Assembly: GCA_947396885.1 (NCBI GenBank)
Contig: OX377201.1
Coordinates: forward strand, 64,330,983 to 64,394,982
From: Heligmosomoides polygyrus polygyrus
Taxonomy: Eukaryota; Nematoda; Chromadorea; Rhabditida; Heligmosomidae
Direction: 5' to 3'
DNA length: 64,000 nucleotides
Both the position numbers and the translations under genes were made by a program. Within the stretch, counting starts at the first letter, position 1, and every line of letters starts with the position of its first letter. Of this stretch, positions 41,041 to 52,249 are shown piece after piece. The notes under the pieces are model-generated. The model was given only the letters and a program-made list of their open reading frames with translations. It made no database searches and was not told the DNA's origin.

Positions 41041-44000
41041 GTCAATGTAGAGGCATCATCCCTTAGTTGTCTTAGTTGCTGGGCCAAACGGGTCTGAAAT
41101 GTGCAAGACATTCTATGTATGAACAGATCTGGATGTAGATTAATCCACTCTTCAACTCTTCGAACAAGGAAGGAGCCTTCATAGTCAGTCGAGTTAGGTT
41201 TTTCTGGTCATATACGGAATGGGTGGCCCCTCAATCTATCGATAGTCTGCGAGGTCTCAAAAAGGTCCGAAATGCTAAGATTAATCTCGCTTGTTGTCAG
41301 CTTATACATCAGTGTCTGCAATCTTACGCCGGAATTCTAAAGTATCGGCATTAAGTCTAGACAACCGCTCCTCGTAAGAAAGGCCTAATTGACCGCACCT
41401 ACTAAAGCAGCGATATGTGAAACTTTTCTGGACCTTTTCAATTTCAGCTATATGAGCTCTCTTTTGTAGTGACCATATCGGCGAGCAATACTCTAACAGC
41501 GGCCTTACATACAAGGCAAAAAGTCTGAAAAGCATAGCTGGATCTCGCATTCTGAAAGATCTTAGAATAAAGTTCGAACACCTGAGCGCCCTGCTAGCAC
41601 TTTCGCGGATATAATCTTCAAAACTGATGTTTTTGTCATAGGTAATGCCTAGGTCTCGTATCTTATTAACGCAGGTTAGGGTAGCACTCCCTAAGGTAAA
41701 CGATATATCAGGGCGGTTTTTTGAGCAGAAATCTCTAACGACCACGCCTTGGACCACTCTACAAGGGCATCTATTGAGTCTTGAAGTTTCTGATAGTCGT
41801 TGATCGTAAAAATTTTGGTGTCGTCGGCATAAATGCTACAATAACAACCGGGCGGGAGAACGCGGGGCAAGTCGTTAATGAAGATTATGAACAAAAGGGG
41901 GCCCAAACACGTTCCTTGAGGAACGCCGCTTGGCGTAGGATACTAAAGGGAAAACTGTCGTTTATTACTAAAGATTGGACCCGGTCAGAAAGGAAAGAAC
42001 TCGAGAATTTCAGAATTTGACCTTTAATCCCATAGGAGCAGAGTTTTTTAACCAGCAGTGGTATGGAGATAGAGTCGAAAGCTTTTGCATAATCTAGGTA
42101 GCAGACAGACACATAGTTTCCTCTATGTAATTCTCTGTGCCATAAAGGGATGGGGAAAATAAGGGCGGAAGTAGTTGATTTATGCTCAAGAAACCCATGT
42201 TGTTCTTTGCGGAGTAAATGATTTCCATTTAGGTAAGCGGTAATTTTTTTTGCGCAAAATGCGCTCCATAACCTTGCTAATTGAACTGGTTAGACATATG
42301 GGTCTGTAATTAGTGACATAGTTTTTTGGTTCCTTCTTAAGGATTGGACGTACAAGACCAATTTTCCACAGTTTCGGTACTTCGCCATGTAAGAGAAGTC
42401 GGTTGAAAAGCATCGTCAGAGGAGAGGCGAGCCCTAGAGCTGCCTTCTTTAGGAATATATAAGGAATCCGGTCGGGCGATGCGGAAACTCTGTTTGGTAG
42501 CTTTCGCAGCACGCTGTAAACTGTTTCACTCGTGATATCTATCCAGTTCAATTCGCTGTCGGTTACGGGAGGCAGTCTATCACTCGTATCACTTGGTTGC
42601 TTGTAAACTGATTTGAAATAGTGAGCAAACAATTGGGACTTACCGCTATCATCTCGAATGTGCCCTCCGTCATTGATAAGGTCTGGGATACATTCAGTCA
42701 GCCTTAACTTCTTTCGGCAGTAGTTAAAGAAACGTTTTGGGCTACCACAACAAGCGATTCTTTTTTCTTTGGTTATCTGATATCTAGCTAACGCCCTCTT
42801 GAGCTTCCGAGAGAATTTAGAGTATCTAATGTCTCGTACAGAAGAAGCGGTATAGTGTAGCCTCTCAACTTTAGCCTTCAGCAGGACCAGACTTCTTGGG
42901 TATTTTTCACGGTTTGCGCTACGCTTCAATAAAGGCACATATTTGCTTATAAGTTGATGGAATATGCTAATAATTTTTGTATACAAAGCGTCAACACTGT
43001 GGGAAGAATTACTTATTGCAATCCAATCTATTTTAGCAAGAGCGGAGATTATAGATATGTAGTCACCTTTAAAAAAAGTCCCTACTCTCTCTATGTTCTC
43101 GTACTACATTTTCCTCTACCTCAGAAATTGTAAAAAGTACACTGTTGTGATCCGAAGTACTGAAAGGAGAAGAACACGTACCGCTGAAATTATACAAGAT
43201 TGTGAGGCTAATAAGATATCCAAAACATTAAGGCCGTGGGTAGGTTGTTTCACCCACTGCTCTAGGTTCATTGATATGGCAAAATTCAGAAAATCACTTG
43301 ACGAACGGGTTGAGATGTTTCCTCTATGTCTCATGCCACTCCAGTCAATCGTTGGAAAGTTAAGATCGCCCATTAAGATGATATGACCATTCCAGTCATC
43401 GCAGAGATTGTGGAGGAAGTCTCTGAACTCGGTGAAGGTATTAGCTGCAGATGATGGACTGCGATAGCACATTAGAAACAAAATATTTCCATGCTTTGTT
43501 TCGATCTGCAATGCTAACACCTGAATTTCGCAGAAGAAATCTCTTTCTGCTATAAGTCTGTGACGAATCTTCTTGTGAATAAGTGCCAGCACTCCACCAC
43601 CTACACGCACACCTTTGCGGTCACAGCGATAAACGGCGTACTTTGAATCATAACTTAAAATAGCATCATGGATTTTATCTGGTTTGCACCATCTTTCTGA
43701 TATGAATACACCACTCGGCATTTTGTGCATGAGAAAGTTGAGGTCTGGTATTTTGTTAACGATTGACCTCGCGTTAAATAAGATGAAATCGTGATGAGCG
43801 GAGTGTAATTGGGGATGAGAATTTGAGGAAGGCGTTCCGCTTGACGTGTTGGCAATTCTGTTACCCTAGCACAAAGATGTGTGAGGGGGAGCCGACGGCG
43901 AAGAAGGTGGGAGGGATGCTGGCACCGATCCAACCATCGAGGAATGGGCTGAAGGTTACGTCGAGCTGGTAGCTTGCGGGGATTAGTCAATCTATGGATA

Positions 44001-44180
44001 GCCAGATCTCGAACAATGTATAGACGCTTACCTTCATGGCTATTCATTATACCTGCCTTACTCCTCAGTGATCGGTCGTAATCCAATTCCTCTCTGGTGT
44101 AATCAGTTCTAGCGTACGAATGCACATAGTCCTTTGTGAGCGATTGCCTTCCCGATCGCATATGCTCAAGCATCGTATCC
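41040..44180 (-). mobile_element. CR1/Jockey-group retrotransposon with ORF1 remnant, endonuclease and RT
   Basis: From 44173 downward: an ORF1-type C-terminal piece (RSLRSKAGIMNSHEGKRLYIV, then LAIHRLTNPRKLP). Then endonuclease (43730-43116: VGGGVLALIHKK, ILMGDLNFPTIDW). Then a linker and RT (42986-42186: CCGSPKRFFNYCRKK, RVSASPDRIPYIFLKK, KNYVTNYRPICLTSSISK; 42112-41885: YLDYAKAFDSI; 41906-41691: GPLLFIIFINDLP, YADDTKIF). Then the thumb (41757-41302: VNKIRDLGITYDKNISF, LYVRPLLEYCSPIWS) and the 3' part (RGHPFRIWPEKP at about 41215). Frameshifts separate the blocks. A different subfamily from the CR1-like scraps at 2-7 and 25-28 kb. Confidence 0.88.
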
Positions 44181-44399
44181 CTGAGGTCTATCTTGATTAT
44201 ACGAGGGCGCGAGCTCCCTGTTTGTCTTTGTTTTTAATTTTAATTTTTAATTTAATTTGTTATTTTTTCTAAAAAATAAAAATTTTATAAAATTATTTCA
44301 CTCATTCGACAGCTGAAGTAAAAAATTATAAAAAAGTTATTCTGAATTTTTCTTGAACAACAAACTATTCTAACATTCTGGAGAGTCTGTAGTAAACTT

Positions 44400-44580
44400 T
44401 AGAAAGCTTGTTTTGATTTGGAAGACGTTCAATTGGATTTCAAAGTTCATAGGCCGGCTTAGAAGAGTGTCCAATTTGACGTAAAAAGTGTCCAATTGGA
44501 TTTGAAAAGTGTCCAGTTGAATTTGAAAAGTGACCAATTTTGTGTGAAAAGTGTCCGATTCGACGTAAAATGTTGTATAT
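44400..44580. repeat. ~21-bp tandem array (right boundary)
   Basis: The units vary around GTGTCCAATTGGATTTGAAAA, five or so copies. They match, in inverse orientation, the array at 39375-39480. Confidence 0.8.
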
Positions 44581-44582
44581 AC

Positions 44583-44741
44583 CGTGCCACGAGGGACTTC
44601 GATATTCGACCTCAAACCTGGGTAATTAAACTTTATCTACATATAATTATACAGATAAATATACGATAACAGAATACACCAATAAATGCAACAATATTCA
44701 AATAGCTACCTTAATAATATTAATAATGTGACGTCTTGTCC
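44583..44741 (+). repeat. Direct repeat L, copy 1 (160 bp)
   Basis: The segment from ACCGTGCCACGAGGGAC through CTTTATCTACATATAA to GACGTCTTGTCC recurs at 48203-48362 in the same orientation. Here it abuts the 5' end of RTE copy C; the second copy continues into different sequence. It may be part of an LTR or another dispersed repeat. Confidence 0.6.
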
Positions 44742-47488
44742 GGTGGCCATGTCCATTCTTCCACGTGGTACCACTGGAAACTGTTCGCTTCTGCGAGCTG
44801 AGCTAATCACGGACATTCGAGTGGAGGCGACAGGCCCTAATGACAGGCCGGCCTATGGAGATCCCATGTTACATCACGCGGTTGATTACGTTAAGCGAGT
44901 ATTGAGATAATGCTTCGGCGTCCGCGGGAGCCAACGCGCACTCGCAGAGCCCGGCGAGTATGAGAAGTATGCGAGGGTCCCTGATGCGAGGACGGCATCG
45001 GGGGAAACTGAGCTAGTCCGAAAGTCCCGTAACATAGGCCCGCGTAGCTACGCTGAATGTGGGTACGTTGACGGGCCGCTCGTGCGAGTTGGCAGAAGCA
45101 CTGGAGCGAAGGGGAGACGACTTATGTGCGGTACAGGAGACAAGGTGGTCCTGTTGTGAATCGAGGGACATAGGCCGAGGCCATTCCATCCAAGGCCATT
45201 CTGTGCGGCAGTCCCAGGGCCACCAGCGGAGTTGGTGTAGTCGTCTCCGGACGTTTCCAAGACGCGATTATAAACGTTTTTGGTACGGTTTAATGACCGC
45301 TTGATGAATGTCCTAGTCGCTGCTGAACAGTGTATGTATCATTTCTCCTCTGCGTGCGCTCCGCAGGCAGACTTCTTTGAGAGAGCCAAGGGTGAGTTTT
45401 GGACCCTGCTTGATGAAAAGACAGCAGCGATACCGTCAGAAGACGTAGTTGTTATCGCAGGTGACCTCAACGGTCATGTGGGGACTGCAAAAGATGGTCG
45501 CAGCTGTTGTTCACGGCAGTTTTGGATATGGATAGTCCGCATACTCAAGGATTCGCTCACCATCAGCATGTAACGCTGATGGTGAGCGAATCTTTGAGTA
45601 TGCGGACTCTAACCTTAACATCGTGAACACCGTATTTCGAAAGCGTGACTCCCATCTGGTGCCTTTCCATAGCGGGAACACCAAGACAAGATTGACTTCA
45701 TCCTTTTGTTTTCGAAGCACCGCAATCGAAAGCTGGTTACAGATGCGAAGGTGGTGCCGTACGAGACTGTCGCCACACAGCACCGTCCGCTGATGTGCAC
45801 TCTTAAGTTCGCCCCTCCGAGGTTGAGGCATGTCGAGCGATGCGGTCCACCGAGAGTTAAGTGATGGCGGTTGAAGGAAAACGCTGCAGCTTCTGTTTCT
45901 CGTATTCAGTTACCGACGGTGACAACCGTCGACGAAACATGGAAAGATGCCACCGATACGATATTACAAGTTGCCTGTTCTGAATTAGACATGACTAAGC
46001 CTGGACGCCGCAAGATCGAGAAGCTGCCGTGGCTGCGGACTAACAATGTAAGAGAAAAAGTCCGTGAGAAGAAAAATTATATCACGCGTTCTTGCGCGAC
46101 AAGACCGCAGACAAATGACATATGTACCAGGAGGCGAAGGAAGCGGCAAAGAAGACCGTAGCCGTTGCCAAAGCCGTCCATTATGATGATCTCAGCAATA
46201 AACTCGAGACGCGCGATGGTGAGCGACATCTTTATCGACCTGCCTAGGCGCGCCATCGTCAGGCCGAAGACGTCGAGAAATTCTTGGGGATCAGCGATGA
46301 GAACGGCCATCTACTGACTAACCGCAAGAGGGCTATGAAACGATGGCATGACTACTTCGAGAGAATTTCGACAGTAGGGTCTGCCCATCGACCCCTCTCT
46401 TGCGTCCCTCCTAGGCACGGTCCTTTGCAGAGAATCACTGTGGAGGAGACGGAAGCGGCTTTGAAAAAGATGAAGCCAGACAAAGCAACGGGCCCCGACA
46501 GTACAGCGGCCGACCTATGGAACTCGAGGTGCTGGAATCCTGCTAAGTGGCTAACGAAGTTTTTCAACCAGATTGTTGCGGAGAAGAAGGTTCCTGGTAG
46601 TTGGCTGCAAAGCACGACGATCCCGATCTGGAGGAAGAAGGGCAGTCCCGCGGACTGCACAAGTTACCCTCCAATCCGATTGCTCTCGCACAGTATGAAT
46701 ATATTTGAGCGAATTGTGAATGGACGTATTCGCGAGATGGTCCGGCTTTCCACCAACCAGTGTCGCTTCGTATTCGGCTGTAGCATCATCGACGCCATTC
46801 ATGCTGTTCGTCTTGTTGTAGGCAGACATCGCGAGAAACAAAAACCGCTGCATCTTGCATTCCTCGACCTGGAGAAAGCATTTGATCGTGTACGCGTGAG
46901 GTCATATGATACGCCTTAGGACAGTGCGGTCTTCCTGAAGAACTGATCGACTGGGTGCGCATTCTTTACTCTTATCCTATGCGTCAAGTGCGAGCCCAGC
47001 CGGCACATCGTAGTTTCCTACATCCGTCGGTGTTCACCAGGGCTCAGCGCTTTCCTCGATCCTTTTCATTGTCGTAGTGAATGTCATTTCGAGAGACCTT
47101 CAGAAGCCTTCTCCCTGGACGCTGCTGTATGCAGATGACGTAACGATTGCAAACGAAGAGTGCGAACTCGAACGACAAGCGCAAGCTTGGTACGACCGCT
47201 TGGCGATGTTCGGGCTCAAGCTAAACGTCAAAAAATCTGAGTACTTGACAACAGACCTAAATGAGGCCGGGTCCGTTGAGATCAGTGGCACTGCGCTAGT
47301 ACGGACGACAAACTTCAAGTACCTTGGATCTGCAATTGCATCTGATGATAGTCTGACGTTGGAGGTGAACTCGCGCGTGAGCGCAGCGTGGTCCAAATGG
47401 CACTTGATGGCAGGCGTTTTATGGGGAAGATACCGGAACCCCTTAAATCGAAGATTTATAGAACCATCGTCCGACCAGTAGCGATGTG
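44742..47488 (+). mobile_element. RTE-1-like retrotransposon, copy C, 5'-complete and 3'-truncated
   Basis: Starts GGTGGCCATGTCC as copy B does. It reads MGTLTGRSCELAEAL and CAVQETRW (45059), AGDLNGHVGTAKDG (45460), LPWLRTNNVREKVREKK (46023), MKPDKATGPD (46470), HLAFLDLEKAFDRV (46850), GVHQGSAL and LLYADDVTIANEE (about 47125). It stops abruptly at RPVAMC, about 600 bp short of the family end; truncation at the 3' side is unusual for non-LTR elements and probably reflects a later deletion. Frameshifts and an inverted duplication at 45534-45608 break it. Confidence 0.9.
45534..45608. repeat. 34-bp hairpin inside the RTE endonuclease frame
   Basis: Arms 45534-45567 and 45575-45608 are reverse complements with one mismatch; loop ATGTAAC. 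In copies A and B the region reads straight (..FGYGSRNADNERILEYAES.. and its counterpart), so the left arm is an inverted extra copy of the right arm. Confidence 0.93.
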
Positions 47489-47689
47489 TGAACTACTGAT
47501 TGTAACTTGAAAGTAACGATCCTCTGTTTGTCTGAGGGTGACGGTTAGGCAGTTCATCACTACTGTAGTGGTCCCACGTAGAAAAATTATCAGTTCAACA
47601 TTGCTATAGAACCAGAGGGAATTTTCTAGCGAAAATACTTTTCGTCGTGTGACCAAATCGTTCAGAAGCTATCGAAAATGTCGATTTTT

Positions 47690-48203
47690 GCCTGAGATTG
47701 ATCGTCTGAGGGGATGAGTGAAGACACCTGCAGTCAAATTGGCGCTAGAGCGAAGTGAGGACGTGCTGTTGGCATAAGGAGGATTGTTCAAGAACCAGGG
47801 AACGAGGGCACTGATAAGTACAAGCAAAGGCATCACTGGACCGCGGGATGCCGAAGTTAAGCGTAGTGGTGTTGCTGGTGGTGGTGGTGGTGGGGCGGGG
47901 GGTTCTGGATGACTTCATACCGCAAAACTACTCACCTGGGGCGAGATTCATCAACGATACCTCCGGTATCATCTCACAGTGGACTCACCATATCGGCCTG
48001 CGTAGTAAGTGATATCCAGAGAGATAGCGAGATACAGATACGATAATCGATATACCGTTAAGCGGTTGATGAATCTGGACCCTGATCTTAAGGAAGGTAG
48101 AGCAAGGTTCGAGCATAATAAGCTGCATAAGCACAGCAGCTAACTGAATGTGATTGTCCTTAGGTTTGCGATACTGCAACATCGCGCGAAGCGCGCAAGT
48201 GTA
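47690..48203 (+). repeat. Dispersed repeat G, copy 2, interrupted by a MITE
   Basis: ACCGCGGGATGCCGAAGTTAAGC, a GGT-rich tract and CGCAAAACTACTCACCTG lead to the MITE; ATCTTAAGGAAGGTAGAGC continues after it. This matches copy 1 at 6350-6640. Confidence 0.6.
47939..48081. mobile_element. Palindromic MITE, family P, copy c, with verified empty site
   Basis: 143 bp. Ends GGGCGAGATTCATCAACG and GGTTGATGAATCTGGACC. CTG on both sides (47936-47938, 48082-48084). The uninterrupted paralogue at 6461-6480 reads TCACCTGATCTTAAGG with a single CTG, so CTG is a true 3-bp duplication. Confidence 0.88.
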
Positions 48204-48362
48204 CCGTGACACGCGGGACCTCGATGTTCGACCTCAAACTTAGGTAATTCAACTTTATCTACATATAAATATACAGACAATAACGAAATACACCAATCAA
48301 TACAACAGTATTCAAAAGGCTACCTTAATAAGAATAACAATAATATGACGTCTTGTCCCTTG
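48203..48362 (+). repeat. Direct repeat L, copy 2
   Basis: Matches 44583-44741 with scattered differences, ending at the same GACGTCTTGTCC point. Confidence 0.6.
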
Positions 48363-50460
48363 TGGTGTAGTGCGGAGGAGGATAAGCTTATAGCGTATTT
48401 GTAGTGATCGTAAACAATTATTGAAGCTATACAAACTAGCAAGAAAGCGAGGGCAGGAGAAACCTGCTCACAGTTACAACTCGCGCCCTTTATACGCTAG
48501 TCCCGCAGGAATGCGGCTAGGCGGAGCTTGAGTTACTTCTGATAACGGTGAGAAACTACGCTGCCGCGAGGCGGCTCATCAGATAACGGTGAGAACAGAA
48601 CTACCGTAACTTAATGACTTCATGAACAGAGCACATTCTTTACTGAGTGAGAGATACACATCAGATATGTGCATTCCTTGATCAGTGAACCTTCAATGAA
48701 CAGTATTAGTGTTACCGTGTAGTTAGGAGATACTGAAGTAATTCACTATAAGCTGCTCGCAAAATAATAGAATGTTTCATTTTTGCCGAGTTCTTGAACG
48801 GAGTACTTCCAGACACAACTTCTTCCCATTTATGAAATACAAAAAACTGAAGGAATGCGCCGTATCAATCGCAGAGTTCCAAAGAGGGACTTACGGCCTA
48901 TGAGTACGGTATCGCTCGCTCCCCTTAATCAGCCGAAGACTGAAAAATGACGGTGTGTTAACTCGTAGTAGATTATCAGACTAACCATAAGGCATAGTAC
49001 ATCAGCAAGGACGGCAACCAAGCTCACAAAATGAGCAGAACTTACGGCCTCGCAGTGGAACAAAACTCAACAAAGAACATACGGCTATGCTTCAGGAAAT
49101 TCGTCGCCATTTTTCCCACAGACTAAGCACCACCTAACACTTACTGACACGACCACCCTCCAACCGCCCACACTCCGCGCACGTTATCAACTGCTGAATT
49201 CCTGAAGGGCAAAGTTAAGCTGGTCAGACGGGGGGTCGTTATGGTCCTGTTTCGCATCTTTTTGATTATGTACTCGTACTTTAACCTCGCTTTCTACAGG
49301 CGCAACCACTGCTGTTAGTAACTATCCTTCACTTTTTAGAACAATGCTGAAGGATATTCCAGCGTTGTCTCATGAGCTGTAGGACGACATTGTTAAGAGC
49401 TTTATTACGGCTGACCTTTTGGCACCTTCCCGTTTTGGAACTGAAAATCCTCTGTACGGCCACCGGTCTTAACGTTTATTATTCACTTTTGTCAAATTTT
49501 GAATATGAAATAATCTCAATTTCATAAGCATACAGCTAGCGCTTTGTGCAAGGGGTCAATGCTGTTTCCACAAAGAAGTTCCAAATAGTACCATTCATCT
49601 TCCCCGCAGTAATACGCACATGAAGAAAGAAAACGGAAGAAGAAAGATGTACCTCGTCTTGCACTCCTTCAGAGCATCCCGCTCATTGGGGCTATCTCAT
49701 CTAATACTCTCCATTTGCTCAGACTAAAATGTGGTCCACCGCTGGAAGGTAAGCCTTCGAGGGATAAAGTTGAGCTGGTCTGACGGATGGTCGGCATACA
49801 TACTTAAGGACTTCGAAGCACATCGGCTTGAAGTTTAAGAAATTGAACAGTACGACTTCGGCTTCTGAGGAGTACACTGTATCGTCGGCGAAGACGATGC
49901 CTCTACCAGAAGAGGCACCAGCCCACTGTACATGGGCGGAACAGGTCACCATGGCCAGAAGATAGCGGCGTACGCGAGAGTGCTCCTATGCGGTTGTGAC
50001 GAATGGTCCTATCTCCCTTTCCTGCTCATTACGTATAAATGATTAACCACTGAACCATCCTGAATTGTGTACAGAAGTAGAAACGCGTTACTCCTTTAAC
50101 ATTTCGCTATCTGTACCTCTCCCGCTATCCGTACAACGGGTATACACTGGTTAATCTCCGTCTGTTGTGAAGAAGTTCTACGGATGGGGATGTACGAGCC
50201 GCAGCTTCAAATTTCTCCAAGATGATTAAGATTGAACAAGCTTAAACACATCTTCGAACAAGGTATTGAAACACACAAATTACTCGGAGACGTTTCACGT
50301 TAAGCCTCCTAAATTGGTGTGGACGACAACGCGCTTCGGCGCTACAGATGCTGTTCATTGGAAGGCTGCAAAAAACGTCTCATGGGTATGCTTTAAATAT
50401 AATATGCATAAATGGGGATGGCCAGAAAGTCTTGCGGCGATTTTAAGAAGGTTCCAGAAT
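48363..50460. other. Unassigned intergenic
   Basis: The phrase AAAGTT(A/G)AGCTGGTC(A/T)GACGG occurs at about 49211 and 49768, suggesting a further low-copy repeat. Short ORFs only; none is recognisable. Confidence 0.35.
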
Positions 50461-50640
50461 TTTTGCAGTGATAAACACAAGCAAGGCATCACTGGACCGT
50501 CTGAGATGGTGCGGATGTTGGGCGTAGTGGTTCTCGATGACTCCACACCGTAAAACTACTCATCCGATCTTAAGAAAGGTAGAGTAAGGTTGGAACATAC
50601 TAAGGTTCTCGAACATTGCGCACGTTTAGCCATTCCCTTC
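50460..50640 (+). repeat. Dispersed repeat G, copy 3
   Basis: CATCACTGGACCGTCTGAGATG and AAAACTACTCATCCGATCTTAAG match copies at 6350 and 47690. No MITE. Confidence 0.55.
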
Positions 50641-50977
50641 CTTTATTCTGTAACATCAACCATGAACTCTTTTAAATTTAACACATGGCCAAGCCATATT
50701 AACTTCTGGAGGCGGCTCTAGGAACACTCCTCTTCGGCTGTGGATAAGCCGGCATCTTTAAATCACTTTTAATCGACGGTATCAATTCTTGGCGCAGGTG
50801 GGCGGAAACGGCCTAAATCAAGCCATCGTCTAGGTCTAAGGCGCTTATGTCTTGCGATCACCATTTTCCTAATAGTGGTTTTAGCATTTTGGTAAACACC
50901 ATGGAAACCGAAGAAAGGCTAAATGGGAGCACTAGAAATTTATATAGGCACCCTTCCAACTAAAGCACAGATATTTC

Positions 50978-51187
50978 TTACAGTTGGGGTGAATATTGAT
51001 CCGATGATAACCGGATTTCAAGTCGAAACATGCCACACATAAATCCTTCTTTTGGTAACATTGGTAGTACTTTGGAAACATCTTCAAATTTTACTGCAAA
51101 CTTTTCCAGAGATTTGTTTAAGCGTGACAGATCTGAAATCACCCTCATCTTCCTACTCGTTGCAACCGAAGGAGGACCAATTCTCAA
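50978..51187 (-). CDS. Unassigned exon-like ORF
   Basis: After a strong acceptor (GGGTGATTTCAG) a - strand frame gives DLSRLNKSLEKFAVKFEDVS and VLPMLPKEGFMCGMFRLE before a stop. The opposite strand is open too. No family is recognised. Confidence 0.25.
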   Translation of the reverse strand: MRIGPPSVATSRKMRVISDLSRLNKSLEKFAVKFEDVSKVLPMLPKEGFMCGMFRLEIRLSSDQYSPQL

Positions 51188-51249
51188 AGGAGAACCGCCT
51201 CATCAGTTACCGCTTGGATCACCCTGCTAGTAATCAACTTCGTGATCTG

Positions 51250-51412
51250 GGGGGCGGATTCATTAGCGACTCACAGCAATTTAACAGAGAAAATTACGGC
51301 CGAAACCCTGATAGTAGCAATGAGTGATATGGTGAGCGATAGGCAGTGTTATCGAACTTTTCCGCTGTGAATTCTCTGTTAAGGCTATGTAAGTCGTCCA
51401 TGAATCCGACCT
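51250..51412. mobile_element. Palindromic MITE, family P, copy d
   Basis: 163 bp, GGGGCGGATTCATTAGCGAC to CATGAATCCGACCT, with direct CTG flanks (51247-51249, 51413-51415). Confidence 0.75.
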
Positions 51413-51604
51413 CTGATCGCAACAAAGGCGCTGTACTGCTTAGTAAAGGCCTCGTTAGCTCTTACGAAACATCCTTCTGGCTCTGTTACGACATCAAGCG
51501 AATTACCGTTCAACAGAATATTCCTGCTGAAGGAATTGATCCCAAAAGAGGACCGAAACCTCCATATATAATGTGTATTTCCAGTTCTGAAGCTTAACTA
51601 ACCC

Positions 51605-51669
51605 CTTTTGCCTCCGGTATACTCCGGCAAAAACTCCGTTTTGTATTTCTACTCCAAGTACAACAACGG
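51605..51669. repeat. 65-bp duplicated block X, copy 1
   Basis: Identical, 65 of 65, to 52422-52486. It includes the small palindrome GCCTCCGGTATACTCCGGC. Confidence 0.95.
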
Positions 51670-51952
51670 GGGGAGAAGGCTTTATTTCTTGTCTTCTGCT
51701 ATACAGTACTGCATCATCAAGTACCGTACAGTACTATATCATCCAATATTCATTCTGAGGATGTGCGCGGATTACAAAGAGCACTATTGCATTATATCAA
51801 TTAAGTCTAAAAGTGCAATACTGGCAGATATACATTGTCTGAGACCACATTCAGACCATGATCCAGCGAACCATGAGCTATACCATTCAAGAACCTCATA
51901 CATTTAGATACGCTACCGAACGATAGAACTATAGTTAACACATGTTACAATA

Positions 51953-52156
51953 CTATGAACTTAAACATTTGTAGATCCTACAATAGATGTTGATCAGTTC
52001 GAAATGCGCTTCGTCGTTGAAGTCGCATATATCGTTGTCCACCATAGGGGTCCCGTCCGCGTTCGTGACTAAATAAGGACTCACAGGAGTGAGCATTAAA
52101 TCTGAAAGGGATAGCGGATACCATTTCTCAAACAAAAATTCTAGGTAACAGTCGTC
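51953..52156 (-). CDS. Unassigned exon-like ORF
   Basis: A - strand frame opens right after the acceptor CTTATGTAG and reads DDCYLEFLFEKWYPLSLSDL, then TPVSPYLVTNADGTPMVDND and DFNDEAHFELINIYC before a stop at 51953. The stop upstream of the frame falls in the acceptor itself, which favours an exon. Composition is protein-like. No family is recognised; an internal exon of a divergent host gene is possible. Confidence 0.35.
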   Translation of the reverse strand, partial: DDCYLEFLFEKWYPLSLSDLMLTPVSPYLVTNADGTPMVDNDICDFNDEAHFELINIYCRIYKCLSS

Positions 52157-52249
52157 CTACATAAGGTCGGAGCGCATTAATGAGGCATGGGCTGACATAT
52201 GGAATTTGCTTTCTCGAACATCCTCCTCGCCGTGGGTGGGATGGGTGGG

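Larger units (their letters stand above)
39350..44590. mobile_element. 5.2-kb segment bounded by inverted arrays of ~21-bp repeats
   Basis: The left boundary (39350-39495) carries TATATACCACTTTCACGTCG then AATTGGACACTTTTCAAAT-type units; the right boundary (44395-44583) carries the complement (AAAAGTGTCCAATTGGATTT, repeated four to five times, then CGACGTAAAATGTTGTATATA). The two arrays are in opposite orientation and also share CTCTTCTAA.C.GGCCTA. This looks like a DNA transposon with subterminal repeats, with the CR1-like element inside it. No transposase gene and no target duplication were found. Confidence 0.45.

Noticed and set aside
49719..49952. FADDTVYSSE in a - strand ORF as an RT active site
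   Set aside because: No other RT motif lies in register on either side.
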